The notes beneath the pieces are model-generated. The model searched no databases. It was not told the DNA's origin and was given only the letters and a program-made list of their open reading frames with translations. From NCBI GenBank assembly GCA_911728455.2, contig OU452228.1:8358129-8422128 (forward strand): a DNA stretch of 64,000 nt. The letters are read 5' to 3'. The first letter of the stretch is position 1. Every line of letters begins with the position of its first letter. Shown one piece after another: positions 1 through 13,341 of the stretch. The translations under genes and the position numbers were made by a program. The stretch comes from Marthasterias glacialis. Its lineage: Eukaryota > Echinodermata > Asteroidea > Forcipulatida > Asteriidae.

Positions 1-310
1 CCCGGCAGTACTCGGCTGACACGGGGAAGATCATGGAGACTTCCCTCACGAATTGCACCTCGCAGTCGAATTTATTAGAACCGACACTACTCGAGGAGTC
101 GAGGACGAAGACGATCTCGGCGGGGTTGTCCCGGAACCTCTCCAAGACTTGTAAGAATTTCCCGCTAGCGATTTCAATCTCCGTTCGGTTCCGTTCGGTA
201 TCTGTCAAAGACTGACGGAGACATACTGGGTATACTTGGGCCATGACAACACCCAGCCAAGACAAAGCTATGGCAGTACAAACTAACATAGTACATTTCA
301 TTTTGGCCAT
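1..310 (-). CDS. Copy 1: 5' exon (signal peptide + start of VWA), partial
   Basis: This is the first coding exon of a polydom/SVEP1-like secreted protein, cut by the left window edge. Translation from the ATG at 308-310 gives a signal peptide (MAKMKCTMLVCTAIALSW onward), then the VWA beta-1 strand with the MIDAS-type motif VLDSSSSVGS. It matches the same exon of copies 2 and 3 (43210-43519 and 56173-56482) base for base apart from a few substitutions: G to R in TDTERN, V to I in EIEIASG, K to N in RDNPAEI. The frame is open to the edge. The remaining exons lie to the left, outside the window. Start chosen because it places the hydrophobic segment at the N terminus. Confidence 0.85.
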   Translation of the reverse strand, partial: MAKMKCTMLVCTAIALSWLGVVMAQVYPVCLRQSLTDTERNRTEIEIASGKFLQVLERFRDNPAEIVFVLDSSSSVGSNKFDCEVQFVREVSMIFPVSAEYCR

Positions 311-2021
311 GAATTGTCTACTTAATATGAGTTGAGTTACCAGTGAATAGTCCAGCTTTACGGTCACCTTATCTTCACCTCTGGATTACCAAATGATCAC
401 CGCTACATTGATTTGCTTTCACATGGACGATATGCCATGTATTAGGCAACACTCATGCATTCATTCGTTTTTCAAACGAAAGAAACAGTGACAATTCACT
501 GGTGCTATTGAGCAAAAGGACAATTATTATTTGGCAATACTCATGGTTATGCAGGGAAACGGTTTCTTGGCACAAACACAAGCAGGAACTTCCTGCCCTA
601 TGGCCTACAGCAGGTTTATTGTTCCAAACATAACCCACTTCAAATTTGAACTCAGCAAGCTCAAGGACACACTGACACAGTCTTCCTTGGGTACACCACA
701 TTACACTGTATATTAAACCTTAAAAAGCAGGACTCAAACAAGTAAGTGATCAACATTTACAACTTCAGTTTGCACTGAGGATAATATTTATTGAGTTTCT
801 AATTTCCAAGAAAGTAATGAACGTCCTCCTGGCAAAAAAAAAATGTTTACTCCAGCAAGCAAAACAGATAGTTATTGAAAGTGGACAGTGTTTGTGTTTA
901 CGCGTGATTGTGGATAGGCATTGACCAAACTACCATTTGCAGTACACAACAAACAAAATCATGACAGACAAATGTTTCCTGTAAGTAAACTATACTTATA
1001 GATCAAAGACAATTCGAGAGATAAGATTCATGGTATTTATTTTATTCACTAAAGCATAATGAACGCGACTTTTTGATTATTATAATTAGTTCTTTCGAGT
1101 ACGCCGTGTAATAAACTTGCTGTTGGGGGGTCGGCTCTGAAAAGAACCGGTTGCATATTCTTGAACTTCTTCATTTTCCATTGGCTTATTCATAATCAAT
1201 AATGAATCCTCATATTGGCTTAAGTTTTTAAGATTTAAGCCCACATGTGAACACTGGTTAAGTTTTACAATGTATTGTATTAATCTATTATATAGAGCTG
1301 ACGCTGTACACGAACAAGGTTCCCTAGACGACTCTCTTGTCTACATGCATTCACGTTCTCTACTCCCAACCGGATTGAAGCCATCTGTACACGTCAATCT
1401 ATAACTACAAATCAAACGAATTGGGGTAACAAAAGTGCGCCACAGTAAAGTCTTTTTCCCTTCATGTTTTTGTTTGTTTTAGTTTAAGACGCGATTGTAA
1501 TATATCATACGACTTCACGTCTGTTAACGTTAGGATGACTACAATCATGCGGTTGCGGTCGAAAGAAATTGTTACCATAGTATTGACGCAGCGTTTGGTA
1601 AAACTTTTAAGACCTGTATTGCATATTGATCAATGCCGCGTAATTGTATTCAACAAATTTGACTTTGCTGTCAACATACTGAAAAAATTACTTTGATTAC
1701 AGTAAACAACAGTGTAAACTATTATGAAAACAGTTGGAGTAATCCCAAACAATTGTGAATAATTATAAAGCAGGAAATAATATACACAAAATTCTAAAGC
1801 AACGGGTTACAATACAAAACAAGACAGGCGCAAAAGCAAGAGCAATCTGACCAACGAAACATAACGTAGTCTTGCTATAATATAAATATAGCCGTATACT
1901 CATTTCATAACTGGACTGTATTGATAGAGGACTGAATAGGAGCCATGGTTTCATGTCACACTTTACATAGCTTTGACTCTTCCCCTCCCTTTGTTTAGCT
2001 TGACTGGCAATCGTCAATATT
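311..2021 (-). promoter_or_regulatory. 5' flank of copy 1
   Basis: This non-coding upstream sequence is repeated nearly unchanged upstream of copies 2 (43520-45215) and 3 (56483-58180), so it belongs to the tandem unit and presumably includes the promoter. I do not see a convincing TATA box or defined core element. Open frames in it (e.g. 453-701 on -) survive only among the near-identical copies and are broken in the diverged copy 4 flank, so I do not call them genes. Confidence 0.4.
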
Positions 2022-2333
2022 TAGGTGTTCGGACTTGAGTCCGAAGACCTATTGTTTTTGTACGTTTTTTTTTTGTTTTTTTTTACTTCTCCTTCTTCTT
2101 CTTCTTAGGTGTTCGGGCACTAGCCCGGAACACCTCTTGATTTTGTTCGGTTTTTTAGGTGTTCGGGCACTAGCCCGGAACACCTCTTGATTTTGTACGG
2201 TTTTTTTTTTTGGGGTGTTCGGACACAAGTCCGAAGACCCTTTGTTTTTGTTCGTTTTTTTTTTTTTTTACTTCTCCTTCTTCTTCTTCTTTAGGTGTTC
2301 GGCCATCAGCCGAACAACTATTGTTATTGTTAT
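2022..2333 (+). repeat. Array of 5 terminal hairpin units at the 5' end of element 1
   Basis: Five units each begin with a GGTGTTCGG-like motif that forms a stem-loop, and T-rich or CTT tracts separate them. The stems differ but stay paired: CGGAC/GTCCG at about 2030, CGGGC/GCCCG at about 2113 and 2166, CGGAC/GTCCG at about 2219, TCGGC/GCCGA at about 2300. The first unit is the element terminus. Confidence 0.75.
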
Positions 2334-3559
2334 GTTTTTTTTTTTTTTTCTGGGTATTCTTCCCCCTGAACCTTGTCCGCAAAGTTTCTCAAAAAGTAAA
2401 GCTCCTATGAACTTGAAACTTACCATGTACAATGATCTTAGTGAGTAGATGAAACCGCAACTTTTTTGGAATGATGACGTCATTGATGACGTCATTATGC
2501 TAAATAAACGTTAAATAATTTAAAAAAATCATAACTCAAGAACGGCAAATGCTACATTTAAAATCTTTAGTGCATATGAAAGGTCTTGTAATGTTGGATA
2601 AATTGTATGCACACCGTGACCTCAGTTGACCTTTACTTCCGGTAGAAACCGGAAGTTCAAGTAACAAATCATGTTATTTGGGGCTCTAGAGCCTAATTGA
2701 GTAAAAATATCAACAAACTTTTAATGAATAGTATTTTATTTAGCCCAAGGGCATTCTAGAAATGTAATATATGACGTCATAGCTACGTCACAACGAAATT
2801 CGTACACAAGGGAGAAAAATAATTTATTTTGCTATCTCAAAAAATAAAGCATGTACGGACTTGAAACTTACTACTTACCTAGACCACAGTGTGTACATGA
2901 CAAAAAAAATTTTTTGGAATGATGATGTCATCGATGACGTCATTACATTAAATTGAAGTTTTATATTAAAATACTCATATCTCCAGAATCAGATATGCTA
3001 CATACATGATCTTTACACCATATGAAAGGTCATAAAGTATTAAATAAATCTTACACAGGGTGTGACCACATTTGACCTTCACTTCCGGTCGAAACCGGAA
3101 GTAGTAGTTTTTTACATAAAATTGATCTCTGAACAACGTAATTTTGTGTATTAATATAATAACTTCATTTTAAAGCCCCTCAACGATTCTACAAATATTT
3201 ACAACGTGTGACCTCATTTGACCTTCACTTCCGGTCGAAACCGGTAGTATAAGTTTGTACAACAAACATATGTATTTAGTAACGAAACATGGTACATTAA
3301 TAATCGTGACATCAATTTAAAGCTCTCTGACAATTCTAGATACCATGCACAAGGTGTGACCCCATTTGACCTTTAGTTCCTGTCAAACCGGAAGTTGAAG
3401 TTATATGACAAACCTTCATGCATAACGATAAAAAGTACAAATAAATATTTCGCCCGTCAGCATAGCACAAATAAACAAAAAACTTGCACACAATATTGAC
3501 CTTCAATTACGTAATTAAGCCGAACACCGTGAGTTTGTTCACAAACTCTAAATTTCTAG
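2334..3559 (+). repeat. Type A module 1 of element 1
   Basis: A 1.2-kb module running from a T tract and CTGGGTATTCTTCC to a 3' hairpin (GAGTTTGT/ACAAACTC) and CTAG. It contains TGACGTCA palindromes (about 2475-2495 and 2930-2945), four ETS-like CCGGAAGT inverted repeats, and TGACCT direct repeats. It is about 95% or more similar by eye to 3560-4789. Confidence 0.75.
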
Positions 3560-4789
3560 TTTTTTTTTTTTCTGGGTATTCTTCCCCCTGAACCTTGTCT
3601 GCAAATTTTCTCAAAAAGTAAAGCTCCTATGAACTTGAAACTTACCATGTACAATGATCTTAGTGAGTAGATGAAACCGCAACTTTTTTGGAATGATGAC
3701 GTCATTGATGACGTCATTATGTTAATTAAACGTTAAATAATTTAAAAAATTCATAACTCAAGAACGGCAAATGCTACATTTAAAATCTTTAGTGCATATG
3801 AAAGGTCTTGTAATGTTGGATAAATTGTATGCACACCGTGACCTCATTTGACCTTTACTTCCGGTAGAAACCGGAAGTTCAAGTAACAAATCATGTTATT
3901 TGGGGCTCTAGAGCCTAAGTGAGTAAAAATATCAACAAACTTTTAATGAATAATATTTTATTTAGCCCAAGGGCATTCTAGAAATGTAATATATGACGTC
4001 ATAGCTACGTCACAACGAAATTGGTACACAAGGGAGAAAAAAAAATTATTTTGCTATCTCAAAAAATAAAGCATGTACGGACTTGAAACTTACTACTTAC
4101 CTAGACCACAGTGTGTACATGACAAAAAAAAAATTTGGAATGATGACGTCATCGATGATGTAATTACATTACATTGAAGTTTTATATTAAAATACTCATA
4201 TCTCCAGAATCAGATATGCTACATACATGATATTTACACCATATGAAAGGTCATAAAGTATTAAATAAATCTTACACAGGGTGTGACCCCATTTGACCTT
4301 CACTTCCGGTCGAAACCGGAAGTAGTAGTTTTTTACATAAAAATGATCTCTGAATAACGTAATTTTGTGTATTAATATAATAACTTCATTTTAAAGCCCC
4401 TCAACGATTCTACAAATATTTACAATGTGTGACCTCATTTGACCTTCACTTCCGGTCGAAACCGGAAGTATAAGTTTGTACAACAAACATGTATTTAGTA
4501 ACGAAACATGGTACATTAATAATCGTGACATCAATTTAAAGCTCTCTGACAATTCTAGATACCATGCACAAGGTGTGACCCCATTTGACCTTTAGTTCCT
4601 GTCAAACCGGAAGTTGAAGTTTCATATGACAAACCTTCATGCATAACGATAAAAAAGTACAAATACATATTTCGCCCGTCAGCATAGCACAAATAAACAA
4701 AAAACTTGCACACAATATTGACCTTAAAATGTTCAATTACGTAATTAAGCCGAACACCGTGAGTTTGTTCACAAACTCTAAATTTCTAG
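3560..4789 (+). repeat. Type A module 2 of element 1
   Basis: Tandem copy of the preceding module, with the same order of palindromes and the same 3' hairpin and CTAG. Six or so further copies occur in inverted orientation in element 2 (25979-37316). Confidence 0.75.
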
Positions 4790-6273
4790 TCTTCTTCTTC
4801 TTCTTATGCCTGAAGATTGTCCGCTAACAGAAGCACACTTCCTAAGCTTGTATGAACTTGAAACTTCACACATAGTTAGATACTCATTAGGACACGAAAC
4901 CGTTTGAGTGATGTCATGATGACGTCATCCGGTGTCGAATTACATTAAATCAAAGTTTATTATTTCAAAAAATCATAACTTTTAAAGTACACAATGGTTT
5001 TTTGCAATCTATACATCATCAGAAAGGTCATCCAAAACTACGTAATCACTCCACAGACATGACCCCAATTTGACCTTGTCTTCCGGGTCAAACCGGAAGT
5101 TGAAAACTTCAAAAATTCGTATTTTTTGATGTATATATCACATGATCACAAATCTTACATCAGATTGTAGAGAATTTAGTCCTCTCCAACTTTTGCATTG
5201 AGGTCACACCATTTTGACCTATACTTGCGGTTCAAAACGGACATTTAACGCATTCTTTTGTGCATGTGCGTTCAAGCGTGATCGGCAATGCTATACAACA
5301 ATCCAATGCCATTATACATGTACACGTCCGGGTGGGTGTGTGCGTGTGTGGCTAAGTTACGTTGAAACTGTACATGTACATGTGCTACTGTATGATACAA
5401 TAAACCGCAAGTTGTTCATTGTCTCTTCTCAAGGCACGCACTCCACGCTTTGTTAGTCTTTTACATAGCTTATTTAAACCTTTAAAAATCAACAAAAAAT
5501 CAACCGTTTGAGATATGAATTTAATTCTTCGACAAATGTAAAGGTTAGGGAGGGTCTTTCTTTGTGACCCATTGAGTGACCTCTGTGTCATCTACTTCCG
5601 GTCAAACCGGAAATATCTCTTTATTAGAATAATGCTAAGTGCTTGGAACATGATTTTTTCACCATTACCAAGGATATGGAAGACATATTCCCTTGCACAT
5701 TGTTTGACCCCTTTGACCTCTACTTCCGGTCGAACCGGAAGTAGCCCCTCATTTAAAAGTAAATAGAAGTAGGAACATGATTGTTCCTAGAAATATCAAA
5801 CTAAGGGAAGGCCTTTCTTTGTGAAACATTAAATGACCTTTGTGACCTCTATTCCGGTCAAACCGGAAGTAGTTCTTCATTTAAAAATGCTAAGAGCTAG
5901 GAACATGATTCTTTCACCAATTACCAAGGTTAAGGAAGGCCCTTCTCTGTTGTACATTGCTTGACCTCTTTGACCTCTAATTCCGGTCAAACCGGAAGTA
6001 GCTCCTCATTTAAAAATGGTTAGATGTAGGAACAAGATTCTCTCACCCAAAACTAACGTTAGGGGAGGTCCTTCATTGTTCTCCTCATTTAAAGGTAAAT
6101 AAATGTAGGAACATGACTGATGTTCTTGAAGTCCTAATCAGATATTATTTCATAAAGCAATATTTCATGTTTCTATTTTCAAATTATTTTAGTTGTGTTA
6201 ACTTTATTTACATCAAATAACAACTCTATCCGAACACCCAGTTTTTGTTCTTGGAACAAAAATTCATGTCTAG
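4790..6273 (+). repeat. Type B module with minisatellite
   Basis: Starts with a CTT tract, then GCCTGAAGATTGTCCGC, a double TGACGTCA palindrome near 4905-4927, a GT-rich stretch, and a minisatellite of roughly 130 bp period (about 5540-6110) whose units carry CTTCCGGTCAAACCGGAAG. Ends with a TTTTTGTTC/GAACAAAAA hairpin and CTAG. Confidence 0.7.
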
Positions 6274-6277
6274 TTGG

Positions 6278-6309
<32 letters not shown>

Positions 6310-7865
6310 CTTCTTCTTCTGCCTGTCGATTGTCCGCTAACAAATGCACCCTTCCCAAGCTCATATAAACTTCAAACTTCACACATAGTTAGAACTTGAC
6401 TAGGACATGACAGGGCTTGAGTGACGTCATGATGACGTCATCAGGTGTCGAATTACGCTAAATAAACGTTTATTATTTCAAAAAATCATAACTCCTAAAG
6501 TACACAATGGATTTTTACAATCTATACATCATCGGAAAGGTCATCCAAAACTACGTAATCACTCCACAGACATGACCCCAATTTGACCTTGTCTTCCGGG
6601 TCAAACCGGAAGTTGAAAACTTCAAAAATTCGTATTTTTTGAAGTATATATCACATGATCACAAATCTTACATCAGATTGTAGAGAATTTAGTCCTCTCC
6701 AAATTTTGCATTGAGGTCACACTATTTTGACCTATACTTGCGGTTCAAAACGGACATTTAACGCATTCTTTTGTGCCTGTGCGTTCAAGCGTGATCGGCA
6801 ATGCTATACAACAATCCAATGCCATTATACATGTACACGTCCGGGTGGGTGTGTGGGTGTGTGTGTGTGTGCCTGGCTGTGTGACATCGATGCCCCATTG
6901 CTATGCACATTAACCACACGTTGTTCTTAGTCTCTTCTCAAGGTGCATACTCCACGCTTTGTTAGTCTTTAATACAGGGCTTATTTAAACATTTAAAAAT
7001 CAACAAAAAATCAACCGTTTGAGGTATGAACATAATTCTTTCGACAAATGTCAAGGTAAGGGAGGGTCTTTCTTTATGACACAATAAGTGACCTCTGTGA
7101 CATCTACTTCCGGTCAAGCCGGAAGTAGCTTTTTATATAAAATTGCTAAGAGCTAGGAACATGATTCTTTCACCAAATACCAAGGTTAGGAAAGTTCATT
7201 CTCTGTTGCACATTGGGTGACTTCTATGACCTCTACTTCCGGTCAAACCAGAAGTAGCTCCTCATGTAAAAGTGGTTAGAGTTAGGAACATGATTATTTC
7301 GAGAAATATCAAGGCTAGGGAAAGACTTCATTTGTGAAACATTAAGTGACCTTTGTGATATCTACTTCCGGTCAAACCGGAAGTAGCTCTTTATTTAAAA
7401 ATGGTGAGAGCTAGGAACATGATTCTTTCACCACATACCAAGGTTAGGGAGGGTCCTTCGGTGTTGCATATTGGGTGACCTTTGTGACCTCTACTTAAGA
7501 TCAAACCGGAAGTAGCTCCTCATTTATACATGGTAAGAGCTGGGAACATAATTCTCCACCAAATACCAAGGTTAGGGAAGGTCCTTCTTTGTTACACATT
7601 GCGTGACCTCTCTGAACTCTACTTCCAGTCAAACCAGAAGTACCTCATTTAACGCATTCAAAAGTGGTTAGAAATTCCTGTCCAAACCGGATGTTCAAAT
7701 TAAATATATTATAAAGCTCAATTTAACATATGTTTTTCTTCATATTTTCTTATATTTAAGTTGGATTAATTTTAATTTTATTTAACTTTTAACACATAAA
7801 AATTCTTCTAATACATCACACTCCGAACACCTAGTTTTTGTGATGCCACAAAAACTCATTTCTAG
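6274..7865 (+). repeat. Type B module with minisatellite
   Basis: Opens with TTGGTACTTCTTC and a long CTT tract. It has the same layout as the previous module, with five to six minisatellite units at about 7060-7690. The 3' end is CCGAACACCTAG followed by a hairpin with stem GTTTTTGTG/CACAAAAAC and CTAG. Confidence 0.7.
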
Positions 7866-10072
7866 TTTTTTTTGGTACTTCTTCTTCTTCTTCTTCTGCC
7901 TGTCGATTGTCCGCTAACAAATGCACCCTTCCCAAGCTCATATAAACTTCAAACTTCACACATAGTTAGAACTTGACTAGGACATGACAGGGCTTGAGTG
8001 ACGTCATGATGACGTCATCAGGTGTCGAATTACATTAAATCAAAGTTTATTATTTCAAAAAATCATAACTCCTAAAGTACACAATGGATTTTTACAATCT
8101 ATACATCATCGGAAAGGTCATCCCAATTTGCGTAAACGCCTCACAGACATGACCCCAATTTGACCTTGTCTTCCGGTTCAAACCGGAAGTTGAAGCAAAA
8201 AATGCTTAAAAGTCACAATTTAAGATGTGGAGTCAATATGAAACAGAATTAGGACATAGTTTCAGTGTACGAAATAACATGTAGTTTATGACCTTTGAAA
8301 ATATTACATTGATGACGTCATCAAATGTTACAGTTTGTTACGACGACGAGTTTAAAAATAAGAATTTTCTTTATTTTAATTTTTTTTGGAGCAAACTACA
8401 TGTTGAATTTTTTAGTAATATATAACGACTATAAAAGCCTAATTGTGAAATTTCAACAAAATTGGCCGTTGCATAACGAAGTTATATTAAGGTGAAAAGT
8501 GCCGATTTTAGCGCGACCGCCGATAGAGTCTGTACAGCTACCTTACTGTATTGCACCCCGTGCGTGTGCACTCTTACTGCATGCTGTGTACATGTATATA
8601 CTGTACATAACACGCAACAAGTCAGGTCTTGTCACAGTTCATCGAACTTTGCGGTGTGTTGTTAAGTTTGTGTGTGTGTAATAATGGCGACGCAAAGAAA
8701 AACTGTTAAGTCATGCCAAGTTCAGTGTGGAAATGTTTCCCTTTATGCCATTCTGGTGGCTTAATTGTGACAGGGAGAGGAAGAGGAGACTTTACTGAGA
8801 CGATCACATGCTCACGTGAGTTGTTTGAAGTATAATGGTGGAGAAAATGCAATTGACAAAATGATCGTCTTTCGTTCTGTATTATACCGATCACGTACGT
8901 GCTTACGTACGAGAGTCACAAGTGTGCAACAGCGGGGCCAGAGGCTCTTTACCCCCGCGAGAGTTGTTGTCGGGATACGCTGAGTAAAACTGTTCAAAAA
9001 TGAAAATTAAAAAGTAAAGTCATCGCTTTTCAAAATGTCCGTGTATTTCTTTAGCCGTGCACACTTGTGTTTGTGATGTTTATCAAAGTGGGGTAGTTTT
9101 TATAAAACTTTGGAACTTTTTAATACAGATAATGAGCTCGGAATTTGAATCTGTCAAATGTCAGATTGACTGTACCGAATGAGACCGTTAATTTAAAACT
9201 TTAAAAATTAACAAAAAATCAACCGTTTGAGAGATGAACTTTATTTTTTTGACAAATGTCAAAGTAAGGGAGGGTCTTTCTTTATGACACAATAAGTGAC
9301 CTCTGTGCCATCTACTTCTGGTCAAACCGGAAGTAGCTCTTTATTTAAAATTGCTAAGAACTAGGAACATGATTCCTTCACCAAATAGCAAGGTTAGGAA
9401 AGGTCATTCTCTGTTGCAAATCGTGTGACCTCTATGACCTCTACTTCCGGTCAAACCGGAAGTAGCTCTTCATGTAAAAGTGGTTAGAGTTAGGAACATG
9501 ATTGTTTCGAGAAATATCAAGGTTAGGGAAAGACTTCATTTGTGAAACATTAATTGACCTTTGTGACATCTACTTCCGGTCAAACCGGAAGTAGCTCTTT
9601 TTTAAAAATGGTGAGAGCTAGGAACATGATTCTTTTTTTCCACATACCAAGGTTAGGGAGGGTCCTTCTCTGTTGAACATTGGGTGACCTCTGTGACCTC
9701 TACTTAAAATCAAACCGGAAGTAGCTCCTCATTAATACATGGTAAGAGCTAGGAACATGATTCTTTCACCAAATACCAAAGTTAGGGAAGGTCCTTCTTT
9801 GTTACACAATGCGTGACCTCTCTGAACTCTACTTCCGGTCAAACTGGAAGTACCTCCTCATTTAAAAGTGATTAGAAATTCCTGTCCAAACCGGATGTTC
9901 AAATTAAATATTGTATTATAAAGCTCAATTTAACGTATGTTTTTCTTCATATTTTCTTATATATCAGTTGGATTAACTTTTAATTCATTTAACTTTTAAC
10001 ACATAAAATAATTTTTAATACATCACACTCCGAACACCTAGTTTTTGTGATGCCACAAAAACTCATTTCTAG
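7866..10072 (+). repeat. Type C module (B ends plus a 1-kb unique core)
   Basis: Between the standard start and a minisatellite (about 9290-9880) lies a core at about 8200-9200. The core includes a GT repeat, a small ORF (8684-8764), a CTCACGTGAG palindrome and an ATCACGTACGTG motif. The core recurs at 10500-11480, 13680-14640 and, inverted, at 33540-34080 and 38240-39250. Confidence 0.7.
8684..8764 (+). other. Small ORF shared by type C modules (26 codons)
   Basis: Begins MATQRKTVKSCQVQCG and ends ILVA before TAA. Corresponding ORFs of exactly the same length occur at 14149-14229 (+) and 38679-38759 (-). The copy at 10979 has an early TGA. It could be the first exon of a gene captured by the ancestral element, or chance. 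I recognise no family. Confidence 0.3.
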
Positions 10073-10156
10073 TTGGGTGTTCGGACACAAGTCCGAAGAC
10101 CCTCTGTTTTTGTTCGGTTTTTTTTTTTTTTACTTCTCCTTCTTCTTCTTCTTCTT

Positions 10157-10187
<31 letters not shown>

Positions 10188-13100
10188 TGCCTGAAGATTG
10201 TCCGCTAACAGAAGCACACTTCCTAAGCTTGTATGAACTTGAAACTTCACACATAGTTAGATACCCATTAGGACACGAAACCGTTTGAGTGACGTCATGA
10301 TGACGTCATCGGGTGTCGAATTACGTTAAATCAAAGTTTATTATTTAAAAAAATCATAACTCCTAAAGTACACAATGGAATTTCACAATCTATACATCAT
10401 CGGAAAGGTCTTTAAAAAATAATTATATGTCTCACAGAGATGACCCCAATTTGACCTTGTCTTTCGGTTCAAACCGGAAGTTGAAGCAAAAAATGCTTAA
10501 AAAGTCACAATTTAAGTTGTGGAGTCAATATGAAACAGAATTTGGACATGGTTTCAGTGTACGAAATAAAATGTAGTTTATGACCTTTGAAAATATAACA
10601 TTGACAACGTCATCAAATGTTACAGTTTGTTACGACGACGAGTTTAAAAATAAGAATTTTTTTTTATTTCAAACTTTTTTAAGCAAACTACATGTTGAAT
10701 TTTTTAGTAATAGATAACGACTATAAAAGCCTAATTGTGAAATTTGAACAAAATTGGCCGTTGCATTACGAAGTTAAATTAAGGTGAAAAGTGCCGTTTT
10801 TAGCGCGATCGCCGATAGAGTCTGTACGGTTACCTTACTGTATTGCACCTCGTGCGTCTGCACTATAGGCTTTTACAGCATGCTGTGTTTTACATACACG
10901 CAACTAGTCAGGTCTTGTCACAGTTCATCGAACTTTGCGGTGTGTTGTTAAGTTCTGTGTGTGTGTGTGTGTGTAATAATGGCGACGCAAAGAAAAACTG
11001 TTAAGTGATGCCAAGTTCAGTGTGGAAATGTTTCCCTTTATGTCATTCTGGTGGCTTAATTGTGACAGGGAGAGGAAGAGGAGACTTTACTGAGACGATC
11101 ACATGCTCACGTGAGTTGTTTGATGTATAAATATGGAGAAAATGCAATTGACAAAATGATCGTCTTTCGTATACCGATCACGTACGTGCTTACGTACGAT
11201 AGTCACAAGTGTGCAACAGCGGGGCCAGAGACTCTTTACCCCTGCGAGAGTTGTTGTCGGGATAAGCTGAGTAAAACTGTTCAAAAATGAAAATTAAAAA
11301 GTAAAGTCATCGCTTCTCTAAATGTCCGTGTATTTCTTTAGCCGTGCACACTTGTGTTTGTGATGTTTATCAAAGTGGGGTAGTTTTTATAAAACTTTGG
11401 AACTTTTTAATACAATGAGCTCAGAATTTGAATCTGTCAAATGTCAGATTGACTGTACAGAATGGGACCGTTAATTTGATATAGCGCCATCAACGTTACA
11501 ACGTTACAACTAGCAATACACACTTTTGTTTATTGACACCGCATAGATGCCGAACAAAACAGAGGGCAGCAAGGGTTAATGTTTTGATAAAAGGCAATAT
11601 GAATAGTATTTTGAACACACAACCTGGCGGCAGCCAATTGCACTGCGTTGAAAAGGAACACTTTGTAAAGCACGAAAACATTGTTTTTCCTGGCAGTTAA
11701 AATAAAAAAGGTAACTTGTTTTTCCTCCAGGAGTCGACTTACAATAAATGTATGCGGTTCTTTATAGTTCTTAGTGACCTGAGTTGACCTCGCTTCCTGC
11801 CCAAACCGGAAGTCCCCAAGAAATACATATGATAAAGCTCTTTTTAATTATTTTCATATTCATTCTTATTAAATCAAAGTTTATTATTTCAAAAAATCAT
11901 AACTCCTGAAGTACACAATGAATTTTTGCAGTCTATACATCATCTGAAAGGTCATTCAAAAATGCGTAATAGCTTTACATACATGACCCCAATTTGACCT
12001 TGTCTTCCGGTTCAAACCGGAAGTTCAAATATTCAAAAATTCATAATTTAAGATATTTTTATTATAATTATGATCACAAATCTTACATCAGATTGTAGGT
12101 TAGGGAATGTCCTATGTTGCACATTGCGTGACCTTTGTGACCTCTACTTCCGGAAAAACCGGAAGTAGCTCCTCATTCAAAAGTTGTCAGAGGTAGGAAC
12201 AATTCTTTCACCAAGTACAAAGGTTAAGGAGGATCCTTCTCTGTTGCACATTGCGTGACCTTTGTGACCTCTACTTCCGGTCAAACCGGAAGTAGCTCTT
12301 TATTTAAAAATGGTAAGAGCTAGGAACATGATTCTTTCACCAAATACCAAGGTTAGGGATGATCCTTCTCTGTTGCACATTGCGTGACCTTTGTGACCTG
12401 TTCTTCCGGTCAAACCGGAAGTAGCTCTTTATTATAAAATGGTAAGAGCTAGGAACATGATTCTTTCACCAAATACCAAGGTTAGGGAGGATCCTTCTCT
12501 GTTACATTGTGTGACCGTTCTGACCTCTACTTCCGGTCAAACCGGAAGTAGCTCTTTATTTAAAAATGGTTAGAGCTAGGAACATGATTATTTCATGTAA
12601 TACCAAGGTAGGGGATGACCTTTCTCTGTTGCACTTTGCGTGACCTCTATGACCTCTACTTCCAGTGAAGCAGAAAGTAGCTCCTCATTAGAATAATGCT
12701 AAGTGCTTGGAACATGATTTTTTCTCCATTACCAAGGATATGGAAGACATACTTCCCTTGCACATTGTTTGACCCCTTTGACCTCTACTTCCGGTCGAAC
12801 CGGAAGTAGCCCCTCATTTAAAAGTAAATAGAAGTAGGAACATGATTTTTCCTAGAAATATCAAACTAAGGGAAGGCCTTTCTTTGTGAAACATTCAATG
12901 ACCTTTGTGACCTCTATTCCGGCCAAACCAGAAGTAGTTCTTCATTTAAAAATGCTAAGAGCTAGGAACAAGATTCTTTCACCAATTATCAAGGTTAAGG
13001 AAGACCCTTCTCTGTTGTACATTGCTTGACCTCTTTGACCTCTAATTCCGGTCAAACCGGAAGTAGCTCCTCATTTAAAAATGGTTAGATGTAGGAACAA

Positions 13101-13341
13101 GATTCTCTCACCCAAAACTAACGTTAGGGGAGGTCCTTCATTGTTCTCATTTAAAGGTAAATAAATGTAGGAACATGACTGATGTTCTTGAAGTCCTAAT
13201 CAGATATTATTTCATAAAGCAATATTTCATGTTTCTACATGTATTTTCAAATTATTTTAGTTGTGTTAACTTTATTTACATCAAATAACAACTCTATCCG
13301 AACACCCAGTTTTTGTTCTTGGAACAAAAATTCATGTCTAG
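10073..13341 (+). repeat. Long type C module with terminal hairpin unit
   Basis: Directly after the CTAG of the previous module comes TTGGGTGTTCGG and one hairpin unit (10077-10105), a 3'-end to 5'-end junction of two elements. Then follow a CTT tract (10139-10187), the C core (10.5-11.7 kb including a GT repeat at 10956-10974), and about eight minisatellite units (12100-13140). Confidence 0.7.

Noticed and set aside
453..701. 82-codon minus-strand frame repeated upstream of copies 1-3
   Set aside because: Conserved only among near-identical duplicates. In the diverged copy 4 flank (about 63000-63230) it contains stops.
2170..2495. Lys- or Phe-rich frames in poly-T, CTT and GAA tracts (also 6179-6382, 10069-10288, 39481-39734)
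   Set aside because: Low-complexity microsatellite translations within the mobile elements.
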